DNA of 12,419 nt. Origin: Conexibacteraceae bacterium (GTDB taxonomy: Bacteria; Actinomycetota; Thermoleophilia; Solirubrobacterales; Solirubrobacteraceae). The notes beneath the pieces were generated by a model, which was given only the letters and a program-made list of their open reading frames with translations, was not told the origin of the DNA and ran no database searches. Every line of letters starts with the position of its first letter. Position 1 is the stretch's first letter. The DNA lies in NCBI GenBank assembly GCA_009785395.1, contig WQWK01000037.1, positions 1-12,419 of the forward strand. Direction: 5' to 3'. The position numbers were made by a program, and so were the translations under genes. Below, piece after piece: positions 1 to 5,798 of this stretch.

Positions 1-403
1 CGCGCACACACACGTCAGGCCGATCACCTGCCCGTTCACGGGCGAGCAGCTGACCGCGGTGCCGGCGCTGAATCCCGACGTCGCGATCGTCCACGCCCAG
101 GAGGCCGACGCCGACGGCAACGTGCAGCTGTGGGGCATCCCGGGGGTGCAGAAGGAGGCGGTGCTCGCCGCCAAGCGAGCGGTCGTAACGGTCGAGCGGA
201 TCGTCGAGGAGCTCGAGCCGCGCCCAGGCGGTGTCGTGATCCCCGGCTGGGTGATCGACTACGTGGCCCAGGCGCCGGGCGGCTCACTGCCCTCCTACGC
301 GCTCGACATCACCGAGCGCGACAACGACTTCTACCGGGAGTGGGATGTGATCAGCCGTGACCGCGACCGCTTCCGCGCCTGGATGGACGAGCATGTCCTC
401 TGA
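1..403 (+). CDS. pcaI: 3-oxoadipate CoA-transferase subunit A, 3' part (5' end outside window)
   Basis: The reading frame is open from base 2 to the TGA at 401-403, giving the last 133 or so residues of a CoA-transferase alpha subunit. Visible family features are the run ITCPFTGEQLTAVPALNPD, then VAIVHAQEADADGNVQLWG, and a C-terminal region with FYREWDVISRDRDRF, all typical of the glutaconate-CoA-transferase-like alpha subunits (GctA/COG1788). With PcaJ it would move CoA from succinyl-CoA to beta-ketoadipate in the cytoplasm. The call as PcaI rests mainly on the pca genes that follow; the sequence alone would also fit another family I CoA-transferase, or the IpdA subunit of steroid-ring degradation. 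The N-terminal oxyanion-hole motif lies outside the window. The end overlaps the next gene by 11 nt. Confidence 0.82.
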   Translation, partial: AHTHVRPITCPFTGEQLTAVPALNPDVAIVHAQEADADGNVQLWGIPGVQKEAVLAAKRAVVTVERIVEELEPRPGGVVIPGWVIDYVAQAPGGSLPSYALDITERDNDFYREWDVISRDRDRFRAWMDEHVL

Positions 404-1118
404 GCCTGACCGTGGCCTGGGCGCGCCGGACTACACGAGCGGTGAGCTGCAGACGATCGTCGCCGCACGCAGCCTGACCGGCAAGCGCTCCTGCTTCATC
501 GGCGTCGGGCGGCCGAGCACCGCCGCCCTGCTCGCGCGCATGGTGCACAACCCGGAGCTCGTGCTCGTCTACGAGTCGGGCACGATCGGGGCCAAGCCGT
601 ACCACGTGCCGCTCTCGATCGGTGACGGTGAGCTCGCGCAGACGGCTGACTTCGTGGTGTCGGTGCCGGAGATGTTCAATTACTGGATCGGCCCAGGCCA
701 GGTGCAGGTGGCGTTCCTCGGGGCCGCCCAGGTCGACCGTCATGCGAACCTCAACTCGACCGTGATCGGCGACTATGAGCATCCGAAGACCCGCCTGCCG
801 GGCGCCGGCGGCGCACCCGAGATCGCGACCGGCTGCGAGGAGGTCGTGGTGATCGCCCCGCACGGCAGGCGCACGTTCGTCGCGGAGCTCGACTTCAGGA
901 CCACACGCGGTGACCGCACGACGATCGTGATCACCGACCTCGGCGTGCTGGAGCCGGTCGACGGTGAGCTGACGCTGGCCACGCTGCATCCGGGAGTGAC
1001 CGTCGAACAGGTTCGGGAAGCCACCGGCTGGGAACTGAAAGTTGCAGGTAACCTGCGCGTTTCGGAGGCCCCCACGGCCGCGGAACTCGCCGCACTCAGG
1101 GAGCTGGTCTCAAGATGA
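393..1118 (+). CDS. pcaJ: 3-oxoadipate CoA-transferase subunit B
   Basis: This 241-residue protein is a family I CoA-transferase beta subunit of the GctB/COG2057 type. YESG at residues 60-63 puts Glu61 where the catalytic glutamate that forms the CoA thioester is expected. Later landmarks are PLSIGDGELAQTADFVVSVP, AFLGAAQVDRHANLNSTVIG and RLPGAGGAPEIATGCEEVVV. I chose ATG 393 because the protein then starts just before the conserved fold, overlaps pcaI by 11 nt and has a purine-rich GGATGGA upstream at 381-387. The frame stays open upstream to 357, but that start would overlap pcaI more. With PcaI it activates beta-ketoadipate to its CoA ester. The retained Glu argues against an IpdB-type hydrolase. 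The gene ends in an ATGA overlap with pcaH. Confidence 0.83.
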   Translation: MSSEPDRGLGAPDYTSGELQTIVAARSLTGKRSCFIGVGRPSTAALLARMVHNPELVLVYESGTIGAKPYHVPLSIGDGELAQTADFVVSVPEMFNYWIGPGQVQVAFLGAAQVDRHANLNSTVIGDYEHPKTRLPGAGGAPEIATGCEEVVVIAPHGRRTFVAELDFRTTRGDRTTIVITDLGVLEPVDGELTLATLHPGVTVEQVREATGWELKVAGNLRVSEAPTAAELAALRELVSR

Positions 1119-1879
1119 GCACTGCCGAAGAAGAAGAGGTCCGTCAGATCTACGACCCCGTGGCCGATACGCCGCGGCGCTACCGGCGCGACCCGCCCGG
1201 GGCGCATCCGCCGCTGGACTATGAGCCGTACAAGTCGACGCAGCTGCGCCACCCCAAGCAGCCGCTGATCTACCTGCCGCACACTGTCACCGAGATCACC
1301 GGTCCGCAGATCGCCCCGCATGTGGACCTGCAGGAGAGTGACCGTGACCTCACCATCCAGCACGCCGAGATGCCGATCGGTGAGCGGATCATCGTTTCCG
1401 GGCACGTCTATGACACCGAGGGCAAGCCCTTGCGCGACACGATGGTGGAGATCTGGCAGGCCAACGCCGCCGGGCGTTACGCCCACAGGTGGGACCGCTG
1501 GGCGGCTCCGCTTGACCCGAACTTCAAGGGTGCGGGCCGTTGCCTGACCGATGCGGGCGGCCGCTACGAGTTCACGACGATCCGCCCCGGGCCGTATCCC
1601 TGGGGTAACCATTACAACGCCTGGCGTCCCGCGCACATCCACTTCTCACTGCTCGGCCGGGCCTTCACCCAGCGGCTGGTGACACAGATGTACTTCCCCG
1701 ACGACCCGTTCTTCCCGTACGACCCGATCTTCAACTCGGTGCGTGACGAGCAGACCCGCGGGCGCATGGTCTCGGCGTTCAACATCAACGAGACCAAGCC
1801 GAACTGGGCGCAGGCGTTCAACTGGGATATCCACCTGCGCGGTCCCGCTGCGACCCCGTTCGAGGAGGGCTTCGAATGA
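1115..1879 (+). CDS. pcaH: Protocatechuate 3,4-dioxygenase beta subunit
   Basis: This is the iron-binding subunit of the intradiol dioxygenase that cleaves protocatechuate to beta-carboxy-cis,cis-muconate. The 254-residue length is normal. All four expected Fe(III) ligands can be seen: Tyr122 in AAGRYAHRW, Tyr161 in RPGPYPWGN, and His174 and His176 in WRPAHIHFS. Their spacing (39, 13 and 2 residues) matches that known for the Pseudomonas enzyme (Tyr408, Tyr447, His460, His462). Arg171, equivalent to the conserved active-site arginine, is also present. The N-terminal extension up to about residue 60 is typical of beta subunits and is missing in PcaG. The start is an ATGA overlap with pcaJ, with AGGGAG at 1098-1103 as ribosome binding site. 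Translation is probably coupled to both neighbours. Confidence 0.96.
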   Translation: MSTAEEEEVRQIYDPVADTPRRYRRDPPGAHPPLDYEPYKSTQLRHPKQPLIYLPHTVTEITGPQIAPHVDLQESDRDLTIQHAEMPIGERIIVSGHVYDTEGKPLRDTMVEIWQANAAGRYAHRWDRWAAPLDPNFKGAGRCLTDAGGRYEFTTIRPGPYPWGNHYNAWRPAHIHFSLLGRAFTQRLVTQMYFPDDPFFPYDPIFNSVRDEQTRGRMVSAFNINETKPNWAQAFNWDIHLRGPAATPFEEGFE

Positions 1880-2439
1880 GTAACGAGGTCACACCGTCGC
1901 AGACGGTCGGGCCGTATTTCGCGATCGGCATGCCGTATGCGAGCGGCCCGCAGATCGTGCCCGACGGCACGCCCGGAGCGATCCGCATCACCGGAACCGT
2001 GTACGACGGCCGTGGCGACACCGTGCCGGACCACCTGATCGAGTTCTGGCAGCCCGACGCCGAGGGCCGCTTCGCCGACATCTACGGACACGGTGAGCAG
2101 TCGACCGTTGCGGGCTTCCGCGGGTTCGGCCGCTACGGCGTCGAGGACGGCGACGGCAGCTACGTGATGACAACCGTGAAGCCCGGCCGGGTGCCGGGAC
2201 CGAACGGCAAGCCGCAGGCGCCTCATATCGACGTGACGCTGTTCGCGCGCGGGATGCTGGGCCGGGTGGTCACACGGATCTACTTCGCCGACGAGCCCGA
2301 GGCCAACGCGCTTGACCAGGTGCTCGCAACGGTCCCGGCCGCTCGCCGCCATACGCTGCTCGCACAGCCGACGGCTGACGGATACAGCTTCGACATCCAT
2401 CTGCAGGGCCCCGGAGAGACCGTCTTCTTTGACGTCTAG
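1876..2439 (+). CDS. pcaG: Protocatechuate 3,4-dioxygenase alpha subunit
   Basis: This 187-residue protein is the non-catalytic partner of PcaH, with the same intradiol dioxygenase beta-sandwich fold. It begins with TPSQTVGPYFAIGMPY (residues 6-21), the usual alpha-subunit opening. It continues with DHLIEFWQPDAEGRFADIYG, and GFGRYGVEDGDGSYVMTTVKPG as the counterpart of the PcaH ligand region. The iron ligands are not kept: the two-histidine motif has become QAPHIDVTLFARG (residues 114-126), and the tyrosine of GRY has become Phe66. This is expected of a PcaG. It ends with SFDIHLQGPGETVFF. A strong GAGGAGGG at 1862-1869 lies 6 nt before the ATG, which overlaps the pcaH stop. Equal output of the two subunits is the likely reason for the coupling. 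Confidence 0.96.
   Translation: MSNEVTPSQTVGPYFAIGMPYASGPQIVPDGTPGAIRITGTVYDGRGDTVPDHLIEFWQPDAEGRFADIYGHGEQSTVAGFRGFGRYGVEDGDGSYVMTTVKPGRVPGPNGKPQAPHIDVTLFARGMLGRVVTRIYFADEPEANALDQVLATVPAARRHTLLAQPTADGYSFDIHLQGPGETVFFDV
2413..2418 (+). promoter_or_regulatory. Ribosome binding site that decides the TTG start of pcaB
   Basis: GGAGAG lies inside the end of pcaG, 10 nt before TTG 2429. It is the best Shine-Dalgarno match near the 5' end of pcaB and supports a TTG start that overlaps the pcaG stop by 11 nt. Confidence 0.55.
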
Positions 2440-3610
2440 GGCCGACCTGTTCACGGGCACCTACGCCCGAGGCGCGGCTGCGGCCGCCGTCACGGGCGCG
2501 GCCTGGGTCGAGGCGATGGCCGATGCCGAGGTGGCGCTCGCGCGGGCCTGCGCCGACACCGGCCTGATCACGGCGGCGGCGGCCGACGCAGTCCGGCGAG
2601 CGGTGGAGGCGGGACCGCTCGACGTGGATGCGATCGCGGCGCAGGCCGGCGAGCACGCGACGCCGGTGATCCCCCTCGTCCGCGAGCTCCGCGCCCGTGT
2701 CGGCAGCGAGTTCGCGGGTGCGGTTCATCTCGGGGCCACGAGCCAGGACATCGTCGACACCGCGGCGATGCTGATCGCGCGGCGCGCGCTCGAGCCGATC
2801 CTCAGCGACGCGCACGCGGCGGTGGCCGGCGCCGCGCGGCTGGCTCGGGCCCATCGCAGCACGCCGATGGCCGGGCGCACGCTGCTGCAGCAGGCGCTGC
2901 CGACCTCGTTCGGCCTGGTGGCGGCCGGCTGGCTGACGGCGCTTTCGCACGCCGTTGCCCAGCTCGAGCGCGTGCGCGACACGGAGCTGGCCGTGCAGAT
3001 CGGCGGTCCCGTCGGGAACCGGTCACCTCAGGTCGCGGCCCGCGTGGCCGCGACCCTCGGACTCGCCGAGCCTGTGCTGCCGTGGCACACCGACCGCACC
3101 CGTGTGGTCGAGCTCGCCGCTGCGCTGGGTGGGCTGAGCGGGGCTGCCGCGAAGGTCGCTCGCGACGTCACGTTGCTGGCCCAGACCGAGATCGGCGAAA
3201 TCCGCGAGGGCGCCGAGGGCGACGTGACGCGGGGAGGCTCCTCTGCGATGGCCCACAAGCGAAACCCCGTCGCGGCGGTGTCCGTGATCGCCTGCTCGCG
3301 ACGCGTCCCGGGACTGGTCGCGACGCTGTTTGGGGCGATGGAGCAGGAGCTTCAGCGGGCCGCCGGCGCCTGGCAGTCGGAGTGGGGGACGCTCACCGAG
3401 TTGCTCACGCTCACCGGTTCCGCCAGCGCCTGGCTGGCGGACCTGCTCGCGCATCTGGAGGTGGACCGCGACCGGATGCGCGCGAACCTGGCGCTGCTGG
3501 CCGACGCCGGTGTCGAGGCGGCCGCACATCCTGAGGAGCAGCTCGCCGGGGCCGCGGAGCTCGTCGACCGGGCGCTCGCTGACGTACCCCGATCGCACGA
3601 CGAGCGGTGA
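2429..3610 (+). CDS. pcaB: 3-carboxy-cis,cis-muconate cycloisomerase
   Basis: This enzyme belongs to the fumarase/aspartase superfamily and converts beta-carboxymuconate to gamma-carboxymuconolactone. From TTG 2429 it has 393 residues, slightly shorter than many relatives, and opens MTSRADLFTGTYARG, similar to the usual PcaB N-terminus. The in-frame ATG at 2312 lies deep in pcaG and is unlikely. Superfamily regions are HLGATSQDIVDTA (residues 100-112), the helix region with TEIGEIREG (253-261), and the signature loop GGSSAMAHKRNP (269-280). In that loop the usual proline after Met is alanine. Adenylosuccinate lyase is the main alternative, but the position directly after pcaHG and the length favour PcaB. 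Tight overlap with pcaG implies translation from the same mRNA. Confidence 0.9.
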   Translation: MTSRADLFTGTYARGAAAAAVTGAAWVEAMADAEVALARACADTGLITAAAADAVRRAVEAGPLDVDAIAAQAGEHATPVIPLVRELRARVGSEFAGAVHLGATSQDIVDTAAMLIARRALEPILSDAHAAVAGAARLARAHRSTPMAGRTLLQQALPTSFGLVAAGWLTALSHAVAQLERVRDTELAVQIGGPVGNRSPQVAARVAATLGLAEPVLPWHTDRTRVVELAAALGGLSGAAAKVARDVTLLAQTEIGEIREGAEGDVTRGGSSAMAHKRNPVAAVSVIACSRRVPGLVATLFGAMEQELQRAAGAWQSEWGTLTELLTLTGSASAWLADLLAHLEVDRDRMRANLALLADAGVEAAAHPEEQLAGAAELVDRALADVPRSHDER

Positions 3611-3637
3611 CCATGCACACCCCAAAATGCTCAAATC

Positions 3638-3676
3638 GGCGCGATATCTCCCCGATACCACTGCCGATATCGCGCC
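3638..3676. repeat. Perfect 11-bp inverted repeat in the pcaB-pcaD gap
   Basis: The arms GGCGCGATATC (3638-3648) and GATATCGCGCC (3666-3676) are exact reverse complements separated by a 17-nt loop. The element fills most of the 73-nt space between the pcaB stop (3610) and the proposed pcaD start (3684), and it is the first gap in an operon that otherwise overlaps. No T-tract follows, so it does not look like an intrinsic terminator. It could be a dimeric regulator site or an RNA hairpin that affects processing or translation of pcaD. Confidence 0.6.
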
Positions 3677-3683
3677 AAAACCG

Positions 3684-4454
3684 ATGAAGACGGTACCCCT
3701 GCACCACGAGTCCGCGGGCCGGCTGGACGCGCCGCCGCTGCTGCTCGGGGGCTCGCTGGGCACGACCCTGGCGATGTGGGAGCCCCAGGTCCACGTGCTC
3801 TCGGGGCGGCTGCGGATGATCCCCTTCGACCACCGGGGCCACGGCGCCTCGCCGGCGCCGGTCGGCCCCTACACGATCGCCGAGCTCGGCCAGGACGTGA
3901 TCGCGTTGATGGACCGCCTGCGGTTCGACCGTGCCTCCTACTGCGGTCTCTCGATCGGCGGCATGGTGGGCCAGTGGCTCGCCGGCAACCACCCCGAGCG
4001 GATCGACAAGCTGGTCCTGATCGCGACCTCCGCGTACCTCGGTGACCCCGCCCCCTGGATCGAGCGAGCCGGGATGGTGCGGTCGGCGGGCACGGTCGAG
4101 GTCGTCGCCGACACCGTCGTCTCGCGCTGGTTCACGCCGCCGTGGGCCCACGCCCACGGCCACACTGTGCGCACCTACCGGGACATGCTGGCGGCGACCT
4201 CGGTCGAGGGCTATGCGGGCTGCTGCGAGGCGATCTCCGCACTCGACGTGCGCCCCGAGCTCGCGCGGATCACGGCGCCGACGCTCGTGATCAGCGGCGC
4301 CGAGGATCCCTCGCTGCCGCCGCCACACCAGCAGGCGATCGCCGACGCGATCCCCGGCGCGCGGCTCGAGACGATCGCCGGCGCCGCGCACCTGCCCAGC
4401 GTTCAGCACCCGGCACGGGTGAACCAGCTGATCTTCGACCACCTCGGCCTCTGA
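3684..4454 (+). CDS. pcaD: 3-oxoadipate enol-lactonase
   Basis: This is an alpha/beta-hydrolase of 256 residues that hydrolyses beta-ketoadipate enol-lactone to beta-ketoadipate. The N-terminus MKTVPLHHESAG followed by GGSLGTTLAMWEPQ (22-35) is very characteristic of PcaD. The catalytic triad can be placed as Ser90 in the nucleophile elbow GLSIGG, Asp208 in SGAEDPSLPP, and His236 in GAAHLPSVQHP. HRGHGAS at 50-56 is also typical. I chose ATG 3684 because family similarity starts there. ATG 3627 is also in frame and would add 19 residues of no recognisable kind across the inverted repeat. Neither start has a good ribosome binding site, which is odd for this operon. In many actinobacteria this domain is fused to PcaC as PcaL; here the two genes are separate. 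Confidence 0.92.
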   Translation: MKTVPLHHESAGRLDAPPLLLGGSLGTTLAMWEPQVHVLSGRLRMIPFDHRGHGASPAPVGPYTIAELGQDVIALMDRLRFDRASYCGLSIGGMVGQWLAGNHPERIDKLVLIATSAYLGDPAPWIERAGMVRSAGTVEVVADTVVSRWFTPPWAHAHGHTVRTYRDMLAATSVEGYAGCCEAISALDVRPELARITAPTLVISGAEDPSLPPPHQQAIADAIPGARLETIAGAAHLPSVQHPARVNQLIFDHLGL

Positions 4455-4513
4455 GCCCCGGGCCGACGACCGACTCGCGACCGACCCGCCCACCACCGAC
4501 CCGACGAGGAGAC

Positions 4514-4888
4514 ATGAGCGACGACGAGCTTTACACGGAGGGCATGAAGGTCCGCCGCGAGGTCCTGGGGGACGCGCACGTTGACCGCGCGACCGCCGCT
4601 ATGACTGACCTCACCGCCCCATGGCAGGAGTTCATCACCCGCTTCGCCTGGGGCGGGGTGTGGACGCGCGAGGGGCTCGACCTCAGGACTCGCAGCGTCA
4701 TCACGCTGTCCGTGCTCACCGCGCTCGGCCGCGAGAACGAGATCGCGATGCACGTGCGCGGCGCGCTGCGCAACGGGCTGACGCGGGAGGAGATCGCGGA
4801 GGTGCTGATCCACACCTCGGTGTATGCCGGGGTGCCGGCCGCGAACGCCGCGTTCGCGATCGCTCAGGAAGTCTTCAACGAGCGCTAA
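4514..4888 (+). CDS. pcaC: 4-carboxymuconolactone decarboxylase
   Basis: This 124-residue protein is a small, all-helical member of the carboxymuconolactone decarboxylase (AhpD-like) family. It turns gamma-carboxymuconolactone into beta-ketoadipate enol-lactone, the substrate of PcaD. Visible landmarks are the N-terminal YTEGMKVRREVLGDAHVDRA, then ITRFAWGGVWTREGLDLRTRS, ENEIAMHVRGALRNGLTREE (His at about residue 79), and EVLIHTSVYAGVPAANAAF. AhpD-type peroxidase members carry a CxxC pair; none is present here, which supports a decarboxylase. ATG 4514 is preceded by GAGGAGA at 4505-4511. The gene starts 59 nt after pcaD and in a different frame, so it is not simply a PcaL fusion broken by a stop codon. 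It is the last recognisable pca gene of the operon. Confidence 0.94.
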   Translation: MSDDELYTEGMKVRREVLGDAHVDRATAAMTDLTAPWQEFITRFAWGGVWTREGLDLRTRSVITLSVLTALGRENEIAMHVRGALRNGLTREEIAEVLIHTSVYAGVPAANAAFAIAQEVFNER

Positions 4889-4916
4889 TCCAGCCCTCCT
4901 AAGCTGCGCTCCAGCG

Positions 4917-5798
4917 ATGAGCAAGAAGCTCGACAAGCGCTTCTTGCGCACCAAGGTCCCTGAGATCACGGCGATGTTCTGGGTCCTGAAGCTGCTCACC
5001 ACCGGCATGGGTGAGGCGATGTCAGACGCGCTCGGGCAGAAGAGCGTCCCGCTCGCCGCCGCGGTCGGCATCTTCGGCATGGCCCTGGCGCTCTGGCTGC
5101 AGCTGCGCCAGCAGGAGTACAGCGCGGTCCACTACTGGTTCGCGGTGATGATGGTGGCCGTCTTCGGCACGATGGCCGCCGACGGCATCCACGACGGCAC
5201 GGGCATCGGCTATGCGGTGACGACGCCGTTCTTCGCGGCCGTCACCGCCCTGATCTTCTGGCGCTGGTACCGCAGCGAGGGCACGCTCTCGATCCACAGC
5301 ATCGACACCAAGCGCCGCGAGAAGTTCTACTGGGCCGCGGTCCTCGGAACCTTCGCGCTCGGCACCGCGGCCGGCGACCTCACCGCGTTCCAGCTGAACT
5401 GGGGCTTCTGGCTCTCAGCAGTCCTGTTCGCGGTCGTGTTCGCGATTCCGGCCATCGGCTGGTGGCGCTTGCACTGGAACCCGGTCTTCTCGTTCTGGTT
5501 CGCGTACGTGGTCACGCGGCCGCTGGGGGCCTCGTTCGCCGACGGCTTCAGCAAGCCGACCAACGGGGGCCTGGGCGTGGGCGACCCGACCGTGAGCCTG
5601 ATCGCCTTCGCGATCTTCGTCGTGCTCGTCGCCTACGTCGCGGTCACCAAGCTCGATGTGCAACGCGACGCCGCCGGCACGGGCGGGCCTCACCTGCCGC
5701 ACCCGCACGTCGAGCTGCCGCACCCGCACGTCGAGCTGCCGCACCCGCACGTCGAGCTGTCGCACCCCGAGCCGCGGCTCGCGCCCGAGCTGGACTAG
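4917..5798 (+). CDS. COG4705-like polytopic membrane protein with His-rich C-terminal repeat tail
   Basis: The protein has 293 residues with about seven or eight hydrophobic segments, approximately at 46-63, 71-88, 98-115, 137-155, 164-182, 187-205 and 224-243, with a shorter one near 17-30. I recognise it as similar to the uncharacterised membrane proteins of COG4705, with KVPEITAMFWVLKLLTTGMG near the N-terminus and TLSIHSIDTKRREKFYW in the middle. Small/acidic motifs recur next to the segments: GEAMSD (32-37), GTMAADGIHD (84-93), GTAAGDLTA (149-157) and GASFADG (204-210). Residues 259-284 form a tail of HPHVELP heptads with eight histidines, which suggests metal binding. The function is unknown. 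ATG 4917 follows pcaC by 28 nt with no clear ribosome binding site, so membership of the pca operon is uncertain. The stop overlaps the convergent lacI stop. Confidence 0.75.
   Translation: MSKKLDKRFLRTKVPEITAMFWVLKLLTTGMGEAMSDALGQKSVPLAAAVGIFGMALALWLQLRQQEYSAVHYWFAVMMVAVFGTMAADGIHDGTGIGYAVTTPFFAAVTALIFWRWYRSEGTLSIHSIDTKRREKFYWAAVLGTFALGTAAGDLTAFQLNWGFWLSAVLFAVVFAIPAIGWWRLHWNPVFSFWFAYVVTRPLGASFADGFSKPTNGGLGVGDPTVSLIAFAIFVVLVAYVAVTKLDVQRDAAGTGGPHLPHPHVELPHPHVELPHPHVELSHPEPRLAPELD
5694..5756 (+). repeat. Three perfect 21-bp tandem repeats coding for LPHPHVE heptads
   Basis: Units at 5694-5714, 5715-5735 and 5736-5756 are identical over all 21 bases. A fourth, partial and mutated unit follows (CTGTCGCACCCCGAG, 5757-5771). 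Each unit encodes Leu-Pro-His-Pro-His-Val-Glu in frame, so copy-number change would lengthen or shorten the tail without a frameshift. Identity at the third codon positions suggests recent duplication by slippage. Confidence 0.95.

Noticed and set aside
351..989. Open frame of 212 codons on the - strand opposite pcaJ
   Set aside because: It is a shadow frame; the + strand matches a CoA-transferase beta subunit along its whole length.
3627..3683. Earlier ATG 3627 as start of pcaD
   Set aside because: It would add 19 residues that do not look like any PcaD N-terminus, would place the perfect inverted repeat inside the coding region, and has no ribosome binding site. It cannot be fully excluded.
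4880..4911. GAGCGC/GCGCTC inverted repeat at the end of pcaC as a terminator of the pca operon
   Set aside because: Six-base arms with a 20-nt loop and no T-run are too weak in this GC-rich DNA, and half of it lies in the pcaC coding end.
5694..5771. Tandem repeats as a CRISPR-like array or intergenic repeat
   Set aside because: The units are contiguous with no spacers and lie in frame at the 3' end of a coding region, so they are a coding minisatellite.
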